Assembly (NCBI RefSeq): GCF_902150045.1
Contig: NZ_CABFVU010000004.1
Coordinates: forward strand, 620,001 to 684,000
Source: Chitinophaga polysaccharea
GTDB lineage: Bacteria > Bacteroidota > Bacteroidia > Chitinophagales > Chitinophagaceae
DNA: 64,000 nt
Direction of reading: 5' to 3'
In this document: positions 9,513 to 19,510 of the stretch, piece by piece
Layout of the letters: each line of letters starts with the position of its first letter
How positions within the stretch are numbered: the first letter of the stretch is position 1
The notes under the pieces: model-generated
Databases searched by the model: none
Told to the model about the DNA's origin: nothing
Seen by the model: only the letters and a program-made list of their open reading frames with translations
Program-made: the position numbers and the translations under genes

Positions 9513-11402
9513 ATGCGTAAGGGAAGAATATTTTTGATATTACTGCTTACTATCACCGTTGCCCGGGGCCAGTCATTGGGCACACCCTATTCGCCGGGAG
9601 AGGTGTTTATAAAGAATTTGAAACAGTCGCCAGCCAAAGTTATCACCGCTACCGGTACGCCGGCGGATAACGGGGTTTCATTGCAGCGGACATGGAGCCG
9701 GGAAATTTGTACCATGTCAGTCTGTAATAATTCCGGGAAGCCTGTCGGCATCCGGGAAATTATCCTGTTCGATTTCCAGCATGGCCAGCCCGGCAACACC
9801 GGTATTTATGGGGAGGGGTTTCAAAAACTTGCCCAGACAGGAGGTACCCTGGACAAGCCGGCAGACCTGGGAACCTATACAGACAGGGATCATTATAAAA
9901 TTCCCGAACCCGAAAACATGCGTACCGCCTATGGTATGCTTACCCTGCAACTGCAGCAGAACGACCGGGTGCTACTGGCTACCACTTCCTGCAACAGGTT
10001 TATATCCAGGTTTTCTTTTGATGGCAGGCGTATACGCATATCCCTGGATTGTGAGAACCTTGTATTGCAACCCGGGGAAACCTGGAACCTGGAAGAGTTT
10101 ATGGCCATATCAGGATCAGACCGCGAAGCGCTGTATGATAAGCTAACCGCAGCTATTGCTAAACATCACCCGCGTTTGAAACATGAACCGGTACCAATGG
10201 GCTGGTGTTCCTGGTATTGTTTCGGGCCGAATGTAACCGCAAAGAATGTGGCTGATAATACAAACTGGATTGCCGGTCACCTGCCGCAACTCAAATATAT
10301 CCAGATTGATGATGGGTATCAGCCCTGGATGGGTGATTGGATGAGCAAAGGAAAGGCATTTGGCGGCGATGTGCAAAATGTGCTGAATGAAATAAAGCAT
10401 AAAGGACTGGAGCCTGCCATATGGGTGGCTCCGTTTGTGGCCAGCCCTGAATCACAGTTGTTTAAAAATCACCCCGACTGGTTTGTTAAAGATGAGCAGG
10501 GACTGCCCTTGCGCTCTGATAAAATTGGCTTTGGCGGCTGGCGCCTGGGCCCATGGTATGTACTTGACGGTACGCATCCGCAGGTGCAGGCTTTTTTTAC
10601 GGAACTTTTCAGCAGGATGAGAAAGGAATGGGGCTGTACTTATTTCAAGTTGGACGCCAATTACTGGGGAGCTATCCATGGGGGCGTACACTACGATAAA
10701 AATGCTACCAGGATTGAAGCCTATCGCCAAGGTATGAAAGCGATACTGAAAGGTGCAGGCGATGCATTTGTACTGGGCTGCAATCATCCTGTATGGGCCT
10801 CCCTGGGCTTGATTCACGGTTCCCGCAGCTCAATGGACATATGGCGGAAATGGGAAGCGTTCAGGAATATTGGCCGGGAAAATTTGCTCAGGAGCTGGCA
10901 AAATGGTAGGTTATGGTGGAATGACCCGGATTGCATCTTATTAACAAACGGGGGAGCCACCGATATCATGGACCAGGCAGGCAACAGCGTAAATGCACAG
11001 GAGAGACCGGCTGGGCCAACTGAAAATGAATACCTGTTTCATGCAGCCACCGTATATGCTTCCGGGGGAATGTTGCTGAGTGGCGACGATCTTACAAAAA
11101 TTACACCCGCACGGCTTGATATATTAAAGAAGCTGATTCCTCCAACAGGAAAGGCGGCAAGGTTTGAAAACGAAGCATTCGAAGTGGGAACCATCGTATT
11201 GCCCGACCAGTTGGTATTCGCGGTTTTCAACTGGGGAGAGCAAGCTGCAGAACGCCGTATTAAATTGCCCAAAGGCACTTACCGGTTAGTGAACAAATGG
11301 ACAGGCAGGAAGCTGGGTAATTTTAAAAATGAATATGTGATCCGGTCATTACCTTTACACAGCGCGTTGTTAATTGAAGCGTATAAAGTAGCTGATAAGT
11401 GA
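9513..11402 (+). CDS. GH36-type alpha-galactosidase, secreted
   Basis: 629 residues with a signal peptide (MRKGRIFLILLLTITVARGQ). After an N-terminal beta-sandwich the melibiase barrel begins at PMGWCSWYCFGP and continues with YIQIDDGYQPWMGDW, EPAIWVAPFVA and TYFKLDANYWG. Asp381 in KLD is the expected nucleophile and Asp442 in SRSSMDIWRKW the expected acid/base of GH36 enzymes. The C-terminal beta domain ends LPLHSALLIEAY. It would release terminal alpha-galactose from the glycan captured by the SusC/SusD pair upstream. Last gene of the first locus; no clear terminator follows. Confidence 0.88.
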   Translation: MRKGRIFLILLLTITVARGQSLGTPYSPGEVFIKNLKQSPAKVITATGTPADNGVSLQRTWSREICTMSVCNNSGKPVGIREIILFDFQHGQPGNTGIYGEGFQKLAQTGGTLDKPADLGTYTDRDHYKIPEPENMRTAYGMLTLQLQQNDRVLLATTSCNRFISRFSFDGRRIRISLDCENLVLQPGETWNLEEFMAISGSDREALYDKLTAAIAKHHPRLKHEPVPMGWCSWYCFGPNVTAKNVADNTNWIAGHLPQLKYIQIDDGYQPWMGDWMSKGKAFGGDVQNVLNEIKHKGLEPAIWVAPFVASPESQLFKNHPDWFVKDEQGLPLRSDKIGFGGWRLGPWYVLDGTHPQVQAFFTELFSRMRKEWGCTYFKLDANYWGAIHGGVHYDKNATRIEAYRQGMKAILKGAGDAFVLGCNHPVWASLGLIHGSRSSMDIWRKWEAFRNIGRENLLRSWQNGRLWWNDPDCILLTNGGATDIMDQAGNSVNAQERPAGPTENEYLFHAATVYASGGMLLSGDDLTKITPARLDILKKLIPPTGKAARFENEAFEVGTIVLPDQLVFAVFNWGEQAAERRIKLPKGTYRLVNKWTGRKLGNFKNEYVIRSLPLHSALLIEAYKVADK

Positions 11403-11444
11403 TAGCTGTTATTGCAGGTCGACTGCCAGATAAGGTATAGGTGT

Positions 11445-11452
11445 TATCTTTG
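11445..11452 (+). promoter_or_regulatory. Bacteroidota -7 box TATCTTTG
   Basis: TATCTTTG matches the TAnnTTTG -7 consensus of Bacteroidota housekeeping promoters and lies 22 bases before the ATG of the broken AraC-type gene at 11475. No clear -33 TTG is seen at the ideal distance. Confidence 0.5.
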
Positions 11453-11474
11453 GCAACAAATGTCATAAGCCCGG

Positions 11475-11788
11475 ATGCCCATACTTTATCTGTCTGGTAT
11501 TATCATAAGTGGTTTTTTATTCTTTGTTTTATTTACCAAATCGCGTAAAACAGCGGCAGATTATATGCTTGCCTTTTGGTTCCTACCTCCGCCATTATGC
11601 TGTTGTCTGTTTACCTGCTTTCTTCGGAAGCGTATATAAAGTATCCGGCATCCACCATCCCTCGATGGTGGATGCCATTGGCGCAGGGCCCTTTCCTCCA
11701 CCTGTATATTAAGTAACAGACCCGCCATATACCATTTCAAAAGCAGACCTCTTACATATATTGAAACAGCTTCGCTATTCAATTTAAT
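11475..11788 (+). pseudogene. Remnant of an AraC-type regulator with N-terminal membrane domain
   Basis: Frame 1 from the ATG at 11475 reads MPILYLSGIIISGFLFFVLF then TKSRKTAADYMLAFWF. It loses the family pattern near 11579, but the pattern resumes in another frame: SAIMLLSVYLLSSEAYIKYP, then TIPRWWMPLAQGPFLHLYIK, a TAA at 11714-11716, then VTDPPYTISKADLLHILKQ in that same frame, ending at a stop at 11789. The block with PL..GPFL.LY matches the multi-helix membrane N-terminus of Bacteroidota AraC-family regulators. The DNA-binding domain is missing altogether. So one frameshift, one in-frame stop and a 3' truncation are visible. A promoter box still precedes it. Assignment rests on motif memory, not on a search. 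Confidence 0.65.
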
Positions 11789-11802
11789 TACAATATAGCC
11801 TG

Positions 11803-12567
11803 TTATAAAAATATAGAATACTTCACCAGGTCGGTCATTGTATGACATTCCAGTTTACGAAGTATATTCCTGCGGTGTGTTTTTACTGTATCCTCGGAAA
11901 TATATAACTCATTCCCTATGGCTTTATTCAGCAGCCCCTTGAGGATCAGGCCGAGTATTTTCTTCTCCTGGAACGACAGTGAGCAGAAACGGACATAATG
12001 TTCCTCAAAAAACTTATGATGCTTTAGTACATGTTTCAAGCATTTCAGGTATTCCGGCAGCTGGCTCATTTCAATGTCAAGCGTAATGTTTGCCCTTCCC
12101 GTTGCCATATGTTGCTGCAAAGTGATGACCGGATCACCCCCTTTTTGCGGGGGAGGCGTTTGCACAACTTTTTGGTTGATCCACTCCAGGGCCTGCTGCT
12201 CATAGGCAAAGAAGCCGGGTCTTACCGGGGCTTCTCCTTCTTCAAAAATATCGAGGATCGACAACATGGCCAGGGCATGCCCGCTTACTATGATCGCTGT
12301 TTTTTTTGTAATGCCCAGCTGCATGGCAGGTGCATTTAAAAACTCGTCTGTCCATTTTCTTTCTTCCGGGCTGATGATATAGCTGAACTTTGAATTATCC
12401 CAAAGTGTACGGGCAGGTTTTACTTTGTAATATACTTCCTTGAATGCTCTCATAGCGCTGGTATAGTCGTCGGACGACCGGCATTCAAAAAAAGTGCCCT
12501 TGAGTGTTTTGAGCGAAGCAATGTATTCGACAGAAAAGGTGTCGGATTGGTAAAGGTTTTGGGACAT
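11803..12567 (-). CDS. LuxR-type helix-turn-helix transcriptional regulator
   Basis: 254 residues from the ATG at 12567 (MSQNLYQSDTFSVEY); an upstream in-frame Met at 12675 would add a tail unlike the homologue at 20673, so the shorter start is preferred. The C-terminal 65 residues are a LuxR/NarL-type DNA-binding domain (FQEKKILGLILKGLLNKAIG, then ISEDTVKTHRRNILRKL). The first 185 residues have no domain I recognise and may bind an effector. It is transcribed away from the second SusC/SusD locus, and a broken homologue stands at the other end of that locus, so a role in controlling it is plausible. Confidence 0.8.
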   Translation of the reverse strand: MSQNLYQSDTFSVEYIASLKTLKGTFFECRSSDDYTSAMRAFKEVYYKVKPARTLWDNSKFSYIISPEERKWTDEFLNAPAMQLGITKKTAIIVSGHALAMLSILDIFEEGEAPVRPGFFAYEQQALEWINQKVVQTPPPQKGGDPVITLQQHMATGRANITLDIEMSQLPEYLKCLKHVLKHHKFFEEHYVRFCSLSFQEKKILGLILKGLLNKAIGNELYISEDTVKTHRRNILRKLECHTMTDLVKYSIFL

Positions 12568-12728
12568 AACCAGGGTATTGGATACTTCTCCAAACTTACA
12601 ACAATATTTGATAAATGATATGCCCGGGCGCGCCGGATATGGCTTGCTTCCCAGGCTTCCAGGATAAAAGTGCAAATGAACGCACTGTTATAATTAATTG
12701 AATTTTAAATAATTAGAAATATCTGCAC

Positions 12729-12752
12729 TTTTTTTTTATTTCCGATGGGTAT
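12729..12752 (+). promoter_or_regulatory. T9-ATT-N6-GGGTAT element before second fecR-like gene
   Basis: Nine T (12729-12737), ATT, six bases, then GGGTAT (12747-12752), 30 bases before the FecR ATG. The layout is base-for-base equal in spacing to 989-1012 before the first FecR gene. Here no sigma gene lies upstream, so the element cannot be a chance remnant of a sigma-gene end. Confidence 0.5.
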
Positions 12753-12781
12753 TATCTCCTGTTCAGTATACTTCTATTATT

Positions 12782-13969
12782 ATGAACTTACCCATTCACG
12801 TTATAGAAAAATACCTGCGCGGAGAAGCCAGCGAAGAGGAAACCAGGTTGGTAAACGACTGGTTCTATTCCGTTGATGCACAGGAGGATACCCCTGATGA
12901 GGCACTGGTAGCCCTGAGAGAGCAAATAGGTAAAAGAGTACATAACCGCCTGGATAAAAGTATAGACCTGACCATAAAGCAACAGAAAGAAAAGCGCTTC
13001 AGGGCGCTGAAATTCTCTGCTGCAGCGGCGATTGTATTAGGCGTCGGAATCTTCTTCCTGGCCCAGAGAAGCGGCATGTTCTCCCGTAAACCGGTACTTG
13101 CTGCCACAACTCCTGTAAAAAAGGGAGGAGCCGGAAATAACAAAGCAATACTCATCCTGGCAAATGGAAAAGAAATAGTATTGGATAGTACTGCCGATGG
13201 GACCATAGACAGTAAAAGCGGGATACAGATCATAAAGCCCGAAGACGGGGAAGTAGCATATGTGCCAACCAGGCAACAGCCGGAATCATCATCAGCAGCT
13301 TATAATACCATTATTACGCCCAGGAGCGGGCAATACTGTGTTACATTGTCTGACGGAACAAAGGTCTGGCTCAATGCGGCATCGTCTCTCCGGTACCCGG
13401 TAGTATTTAATGCAGGTAGCAGGGAAGTGGAATTATCCGGAGAAGGATATTTTGAAGTAACCGCCGTGCTTTCAGAACAGGGCAATAAGGTGCCGTTTAC
13501 GGTATCGGTACATAACACCGGCCTGCCCCATGCCATGAAGGTAAAAGTACTGGGAACAAAATTCAACGTGATGGCTTATAACGATGAAGCATCCATTGAA
13601 ACAACATTACTGGAAGGAAAAGTAGAAACTGCTTATTCAGCAGGCACTGCTTCGCTATCGCCGGGCTTACAGTCGACACTGGAAAAAAACAACCTGAAAT
13701 TTAAAGTTAGCAAAGCCGATATAGAACGGGCGCTTGCCTGGAAGAACGGGGAGTTCCGGTTTAACCGGCTGGATATTAAAGGTATCATGCGACAAATTGC
13801 ACGATGGTATGATGTTTCAATAGAGTACAGGGGGAATATGGATAATATTTACCTGTCAGGCGTTTTTTCCAGGAAAAGTGAAGTGAGCCAGATGCTGGAT
13901 ATCCTGGAAGCCACTGGCACCGTACATTACCAACTGGAAGGAAATAAAATTATCGTATCAACCAAATAA
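12782..13969 (+). CDS. FecR-family anti-sigma factor
   Basis: 395 residues: cytoplasmic N-terminus (IEKYLRGEASEEETRLVNDW), one membrane segment at about 78-95 (FSAAAAIVLGVGIFFLA), a periplasmic FecR domain (TPRSGQYCVTLSDGTKVWLN; REVELSGEGYFEV; MKVKVLGTKFNVMAY) and a C-terminal DUF4974-type domain (FRFNRLDIKGIMRQIARWYD). It would hold and activate an ECF sigma factor in response to the SusC encoded downstream. No sigma gene lies directly upstream; the nearest is convergent at 19553-20107, beyond SusD. Pairing with that factor is inference. Confidence 0.92.
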   Translation: MNLPIHVIEKYLRGEASEEETRLVNDWFYSVDAQEDTPDEALVALREQIGKRVHNRLDKSIDLTIKQQKEKRFRALKFSAAAAIVLGVGIFFLAQRSGMFSRKPVLAATTPVKKGGAGNNKAILILANGKEIVLDSTADGTIDSKSGIQIIKPEDGEVAYVPTRQQPESSSAAYNTIITPRSGQYCVTLSDGTKVWLNAASSLRYPVVFNAGSREVELSGEGYFEVTAVLSEQGNKVPFTVSVHNTGLPHAMKVKVLGTKFNVMAYNDEASIETTLLEGKVETAYSAGTASLSPGLQSTLEKNNLKFKVSKADIERALAWKNGEFRFNRLDIKGIMRQIARWYDVSIEYRGNMDNIYLSGVFSRKSEVSQMLDILEATGTVHYQLEGNKIIVSTK

Positions 13970-14028
13970 GAATTTAATGCCAATGAACAGTACATAAAAT
14001 TCCGCGTACATGCAGATCCAAAATAAAC

Positions 14029-14052
14029 CCGGAAGTGCGGTCACACTTCCGG
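14029..14052 (+). other. Hairpin between fecR-like and susC-like genes (locus 2)
   Basis: CCGGAAGTG-CGGTCA-CACTTCCGG forms a perfect 9-bp stem in the 159-base gap between FecR (ends 13969) and SusC (14129). There is no T-run, so it is more likely a processing or attenuation structure than a full terminator. Confidence 0.5.
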
Positions 14053-14128
14053 ATGAGAATATTTGGGTCCAAACAGCCTGTAACAATTTCACTTTACAAC
14101 CATTTATCACCCAAACATTATAAAGATA

Positions 14129-17100
14129 ATGAATCTTATTCCCATTTGGGGCAGATTTAAATATCTGCGGCCCTTCCATGCCTCGTTTTTTCTACCCATG
14201 AAGTTAATTGCTTGTTTTATTCTTGTTGCCACCTTCCAGGTGAATGCCAGCACCATGGCCCAAACAGTAACAATAAAAGGGGTGAACATGTTGCTGCCGG
14301 CCATATTTGAAAAGATCAAAACACAAACCGGTTATGCTTTTGTGTACCAGGACGACCTGCTTAAAAAAGCAGTACCGGTAACTATTAACGAAATAAATAA
14401 ACCGCTGGAAGAAATACTGTTGCAGGTATTCAAAAGCCAGCCATTTGTTTATGAATTAAAGTACAACACAATTGTGGTCAGGGGAAAACCTGGCCTCAGG
14501 CCGGAAGCCGGGCAGGGCCAGTATCTCCAGGCAACAGGAACCGTTTACAACAATATCGGCGAGCCGCTGGTGGGGGCCACTGTAGTGATCAAAGGCACAC
14601 AAACCTCCACTATCACCAACAATGCCGGCAAGTTTTCTATAAAGGTGCCTGATGCCGGTGCTACATTAGTGATCAGTTATGCCACCTATATTTCCCAGGA
14701 GATCAGTGTGCTCAATAGCACCCGCTTTCCCATTGATGTAGTGTTGCAACTGAATGCAAAAAGTATTGAAGAAGTAGTGGTGGTAGGATATGGTACGCAA
14801 AAAAGAAAGTACCTCACCGGTTCCATAGCCTCTATCGGCCCAAGGGAACTAAGACAAAGCCCTGTTGCCAATATCAGCAATGCGCTGGCCGGCAGATTAC
14901 CGGGTCTCATTACCGTGCAAAACAGCGGGGAGCCGGGAGCCGATGGATCGAACCTGTTTATCAGGGGATTGAGCACCACGGGCAACAACAGTCCCATTAT
15001 CCTGGTAGATGGTATTCAGCGCTCCTTCAGCGATATTGATCCAAACGAAGTGGCAGACATCAGTATCCTGAAAGATGCAGGTTCCACGGCCATTTACGGT
15101 ATCAACGGCGCCAACGGCGTAATACTGGTTACCACCAAAAGAGGCGCTACCTCCAAGCCCCGTATCAATGTGACCTTACAAAACGGATGGCAAAGCCCTA
15201 CCAGGCTGCCGGAGTATGCCGACTCGTACGACGGGCTCACCATGTACCGCGAAGGGTTGATCAATGACGGGCTGCCGGTAGCCATACAGTACACGGATTC
15301 TGTTTTAAAATATTACCGCGACAGGAGCAAGCCTGCTTACCAATACATCTATCCCAATGTAAACTGGATGGATGCCATGCTGAAGCCCTATTCGATGATG
15401 CAACAGGGTAACATTAATGTTACGGGTGGTAATGAATTCGCCAAGTACTTTGTATCCATGGGGTATTTAAGACAAAACGGGTTGTACAGGTATGAAGACC
15501 AGATTGAAGGGTACAACATGCAGGCCATCACTAACAAGTATAATTTCCGCTCCAATATAGACCTGCAGATTTCAAAAGACCTCAGCATGGAACTGGGACT
15601 GGGAGCCATTGTGCGCGACAGGAACTACCCGGGCGCCAATGCGAGCGATATTTTTAACGCCATTAAATCAGCACCCGCCTGGTGGTACCCGATCACCAAT
15701 CCGGATGGCAGTCCTGCTGCGTTTAATACGGTGCCGGCCTCTCCATATGTGCAGTTAACCCAATCCGGTTACCAACGGAATTTTGAAACGAACCTTCAGT
15801 CTACCGCAGGCTTTAAATGGGACATGCATTATTTCCTTAAGGGACTGAGCTCAAGAGTAAGACTTTCATTTGACAACACCAGTTATCGAAATATGAAACG
15901 GGGCCTTTCCAGGCGTACCTTCCTTTATAAGTTATTGCCTGGTGTAGTTGCAGACACGGTTACTGACCTGGCAAAAAGTGGTACTTACCAGGTAATTGAA
16001 AACGGTGATGGTACCCTGGGCTATGATGTAAATGCAAACAGCAACAGGCGCACAACACTGGAAACATACCTGAACTATGATAATACTTTCGGCAGGCATA
16101 CTATACAGGCCATGGTGCTTTACACTCAATCCTCCTTTTTTGACGGAGTAGGCGGTGGAATAGGCAATGCCATTCCAGGGCTGCCTTACAAGAACCAGGG
16201 CGTTGTAGGAAGAGTGATGTATAACTATGATAACCGCTACACCATACAGTTCTCCGGCGCTTACAACGGTGCTGAAAATTTCCCCGCCGGTAAACGCTTC
16301 GGGTTTTTCCCCGCTGTTTCCGCAGGCTGGGACATAGCAAAGGAACAATTTATCCGCTCCGCCCCGAGCTTGTCGTTTGTAGACCAGGTGAAGATAAGAG
16401 GCTCTTATGGCATCACCGGAACCTATGCTTTGCCATCCGGCAGGTTCTCTTACCTGAGCCAGTGGAATCCCAATGATGCGGGGTACCAGTTTGGGGTGAA
16501 CCGCGATGGTACGGGCTATGGTGGCGCCTATGAGCAGCGGATTCCCAATCCCAATCTCACCTGGGAGAAAGGCTATAAAACCGACATAGGACTGGACCTG
16601 GGATTATGGAATGGAGGATTGAATATGACCGTAGAATATTTCAGGGAGAGACGAAAGGATATTCTTATTAACTCCGAGCTGGTGCCGGCCACGGTAGGGC
16701 TCATGAATCAACCGGCCTTAAATGCCGCCATTGTGAATAAGCAGGGTATTGACCTGTCTGTTGAGCACCGGCATGAATTCAGGAAACAGGGCTATGCTGT
16801 TCGTGTTAACTATTCCTATGCAACAAACAGAATTGCCTATTATGCACAACCGGAATATAAAGGCAGGGAATGGCAGGCCAGGGCCGGCAGCGAAGTGGGA
16901 TCCATATATGGTTATACGGCTATCGGCTTCTTCAAAAGCAATGACGATATTGCAAAAAGCCCTTCACAATCCGTATTTGGAACCGTTCAGCCCGGCGATA
17001 TCAAGTACAAGGATATTAATGGAGATGGTATCATTAACTCCCTTGACGCCGGTTACCTGCCCGGAAAGCGTAACCAGCCCACTTCTATTTTAGGCGTAAG

Positions 17101-17557
17101 TCTTTCCTACCACTACGCCGGCTTTGATGTGAGCGTATTATTCCAGGGCGCTTATGGCGGCTCGCTGTTGGTGAATGGATCCGGTATCTTTCCTTTTTCA
17201 AGATTTGCCGGTGTGCTGGCGGAAGTCAAAGACAATCACTGGGTAGCCTCCAATCCCGACGGAGATTATAAATATCCGCGCCTGTCGTCACAAGACAATA
17301 CCAATAACCAGCAAAATTCCACGTTCTGGATCTACTCCAGTAATTACCTGCGCTTAAAAACAGTGGAGATAGGCTATAATATTCCCCGGTACTGGCTTAG
17401 TAAGATAGGGTTCAGTAATGCGAGGATCTTTGTAAATGGTATCAACCTCATCACCTGGGATAAGCTGAAAATCTTTGATCCGGAAATATCCAATGAGGGT
17501 ACAGGCACTTATCCCCAGCAGCGGGTGATCAATATGGGATTAACCTTTTCATTTTAA
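14129..17557 (+). CDS. SusC/RagA-type TonB-linked transporter with STN domain
   Basis: 1142 residues. A long N-terminus leads into a signal sequence (MKLIACFILVATFQVNAS). Next come an STN (secretin/TonB short N-terminal) domain at about 45-115 (VNMLLPAIFEKIKTQTGYAF; LKYNTIVVRG), a carboxypeptidase-like domain (GTVYNNIGEPLVGATVVIKG), the plug (EEVVVVGYGTQKRKYLTGSI; LVDGIQRSFSDIDPNEVADI) and the barrel, ending MGLTFSF. The STN domain is the part that signals through FecR to the sigma factor, so this transporter is a transducing receptor. SusD follows 71 bases downstream. Confidence 0.95.
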   Translation: MNLIPIWGRFKYLRPFHASFFLPMKLIACFILVATFQVNASTMAQTVTIKGVNMLLPAIFEKIKTQTGYAFVYQDDLLKKAVPVTINEINKPLEEILLQVFKSQPFVYELKYNTIVVRGKPGLRPEAGQGQYLQATGTVYNNIGEPLVGATVVIKGTQTSTITNNAGKFSIKVPDAGATLVISYATYISQEISVLNSTRFPIDVVLQLNAKSIEEVVVVGYGTQKRKYLTGSIASIGPRELRQSPVANISNALAGRLPGLITVQNSGEPGADGSNLFIRGLSTTGNNSPIILVDGIQRSFSDIDPNEVADISILKDAGSTAIYGINGANGVILVTTKRGATSKPRINVTLQNGWQSPTRLPEYADSYDGLTMYREGLINDGLPVAIQYTDSVLKYYRDRSKPAYQYIYPNVNWMDAMLKPYSMMQQGNINVTGGNEFAKYFVSMGYLRQNGLYRYEDQIEGYNMQAITNKYNFRSNIDLQISKDLSMELGLGAIVRDRNYPGANASDIFNAIKSAPAWWYPITNPDGSPAAFNTVPASPYVQLTQSGYQRNFETNLQSTAGFKWDMHYFLKGLSSRVRLSFDNTSYRNMKRGLSRRTFLYKLLPGVVADTVTDLAKSGTYQVIENGDGTLGYDVNANSNRRTTLETYLNYDNTFGRHTIQAMVLYTQSSFFDGVGGGIGNAIPGLPYKNQGVVGRVMYNYDNRYTIQFSGAYNGAENFPAGKRFGFFPAVSAGWDIAKEQFIRSAPSLSFVDQVKIRGSYGITGTYALPSGRFSYLSQWNPNDAGYQFGVNRDGTGYGGAYEQRIPNPNLTWEKGYKTDIGLDLGLWNGGLNMTVEYFRERRKDILINSELVPATVGLMNQPALNAAIVNKQGIDLSVEHRHEFRKQGYAVRVNYSYATNRIAYYAQPEYKGREWQARAGSEVGSIYGYTAIGFFKSNDDIAKSPSQSVFGTVQPGDIKYKDINGDGIINSLDAGYLPGKRNQPTSILGVSLSYHYAGFDVSVLFQGAYGGSLLVNGSGIFPFSRFAGVLAEVKDNHWVASNPDGDYKYPRLSSQDNTNNQQNSTFWIYSSNYLRLKTVEIGYNIPRYWLSKIGFSNARIFVNGINLITWDKLKIFDPEISNEGTGTYPQQRVINMGLTFSF

Positions 17558-17628
17558 TAATATCAACGCGATCGGGCAATTATACTTTTCAGGCACTGAT
17601 CATCTGAATAAATTAAAATCAACAACAA

Positions 17629-19503
17629 ATGATACGTAAAATATTATTCCACGGACTCATATTTCTCTGGATAACAGCCATATCCTGTAAGAAGTATCTG
17701 GATGTTGTTCCCAAGGAAATTGTTACAGAAAAAGACATTTACGATAATATAAATACGGCGGAACGGGCCTGGGCCAATATGTATACGTCGTTAAACACAA
17801 GCACCACCAACATCTACTATAATACCGTGTTGGGCGCCTGTACAGATGAGTGCAAGAATCACTGGGAAAATGTGCCGGAGCAGAAATTTAACTCCGGTGC
17901 ATGGGGGCCTACCGATAACTCGCTGGACAATTGGGGATGGGCGTACCAGTTTATACGGAGAGCCAATATTTTCCTGAAAAATATAGATAAGACCCCTATT
18001 CCACAGGACAGGGTTGATTACTACAGCAACCGGATCCCTCAATATAAAGCGGAAGTTCGTTTCCTGAGAGCTAAATTATATTTTGAACTGCTCAGGTCCT
18101 ATGGGGCAATTCCGTTGTTGGGCGATGATGTTACAGATGTAAGCGAAAGCATTCCTGAAGCCCTGAATACGAGGAAGCCGGTTGACGAAGTGGTGAATTA
18201 TATCATAGCAGAGCTTGACCAGGCAGCGCCGGTGTTGCCCATAGATTATACAGATAACCCCGGGGAAACCGGCCGTATTACCCGTGGCGCAGCGATGGCA
18301 CTAAAAGCCATTACGTTGGTATACGCAGCCAGCCCCTTGTTTAACGGGAACACCATGTACGCTGGTGTAAAAAATATAGACGGCGCACAACTTTTTCCGC
18401 AAACTTATGACAAGGAGAAATGGAAGAAGGCCGCCGACGCCGCCAGGGCGGTGTTGGATATGAATGTATATGCGTTAAACAATCCCAATCCGTCGAATCC
18501 AATAGATAACTACGCCCGCCTGTTCTACTCCCGGGAGTATAAGGAAACCATTTTACCTTATTTGATAGGCTCCACCAGGGACCTGGATCAAACGATGCAG
18601 CCGAATGGCCAGGACGCACAATCCGCCGGGGGGAACGGCAAGTTCAGCGTATTCCAGGAAATGGTGGATGCGTATGAAATGAATAATGGGCTGCCAATCA
18701 CTGACGTGAATTCAGGTTATACCAAAGATGGCTTCTGGGACGGGCCGCTATGGGACGGGAAAGCATACCGGCAGGCGAAAAACGTTTCCAATATGTACAA
18801 AAACAGGGATCCCCGTTTCTATGCAAGCATCAACTTTCAATATACCTTCTGGGATTCCACTAACCACAGGCGCCCGTTGAAATATGCCTATTTTGGAAAC
18901 AATGGCGGAGCATCCGACGGATGGCCCAAATCAGGTACCAACTGCGAAACCGGGTATAACTGGAGGAAATGGTGCGATCCCGGTGTAAACCTGAGAGGTG
19001 GAGGAAACGGTAACCGGAATTTCCCGGTAATACGGCTGGCCGAAATTTATCTTATTTATGCCGAAGCCATGAATGAATACCTGGACGCTCCCAGCCAGGA
19101 TGTGTACGATGCTATCAATAAAGTAAGGGCCCGCGTATCGATGCCGGCATTACCGGTGAGCGGCACAAATGATAATACAAAAGCGGGAATGCGGAAACGG
19201 ATCCAGAATGAATGGCGCGTGGAATTTGCTTTTGAAGGGAAACGCTTCTGGGATGTGCGCCGCTGGCTGATTGCTGAAAATGTAGATAACGGAGATGTGC
19301 ATGGAATGAACGCCCGGCCGTCTTCAGGCGAGTTACAGGCCACGGGTTTTGATCCGGGCAGCGAAGAAGCCGGTCTTGCTGTGTTCTTCAAACTCACCGC
19401 CATACAACGCCGTGTGTTTACAAAGCGACACTATCTCATGCCAATCCCCCAATCAGAAATAGATAAAGGAGGTGGTAAGCTGGTGCAGAATTTCGGCTGG
19501 TAA
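17629..19503 (+). CDS. SusD/RagB-type nutrient-binding lipoprotein
   Basis: 624 residues with a lipoprotein signal; the lipobox ends at Cys20 (WITAISC). SusD hallmarks: AERAWANMYTSLN, EVRFLRAKLYFELLRSYGAI, RGAAMALKAITLVYAASPLF, RLAEIYLIYAEAMNEYL and IQNEWRVEFAFEGKRFWDVR. It would bind the substrate at the cell surface for the SusC encoded upstream. A bidirectional terminator follows, so the locus ends here without any enzyme gene, in contrast to the loci at 439-11402 and 28210-39946. Confidence 0.94.
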   Translation: MIRKILFHGLIFLWITAISCKKYLDVVPKEIVTEKDIYDNINTAERAWANMYTSLNTSTTNIYYNTVLGACTDECKNHWENVPEQKFNSGAWGPTDNSLDNWGWAYQFIRRANIFLKNIDKTPIPQDRVDYYSNRIPQYKAEVRFLRAKLYFELLRSYGAIPLLGDDVTDVSESIPEALNTRKPVDEVVNYIIAELDQAAPVLPIDYTDNPGETGRITRGAAMALKAITLVYAASPLFNGNTMYAGVKNIDGAQLFPQTYDKEKWKKAADAARAVLDMNVYALNNPNPSNPIDNYARLFYSREYKETILPYLIGSTRDLDQTMQPNGQDAQSAGGNGKFSVFQEMVDAYEMNNGLPITDVNSGYTKDGFWDGPLWDGKAYRQAKNVSNMYKNRDPRFYASINFQYTFWDSTNHRRPLKYAYFGNNGGASDGWPKSGTNCETGYNWRKWCDPGVNLRGGGNGNRNFPVIRLAEIYLIYAEAMNEYLDAPSQDVYDAINKVRARVSMPALPVSGTNDNTKAGMRKRIQNEWRVEFAFEGKRFWDVRRWLIAENVDNGDVHGMNARPSSGELQATGFDPGSEEAGLAVFFKLTAIQRRVFTKRHYLMPIPQSEIDKGGGKLVQNFGW

Positions 19504-19510
19504 AACAAAT

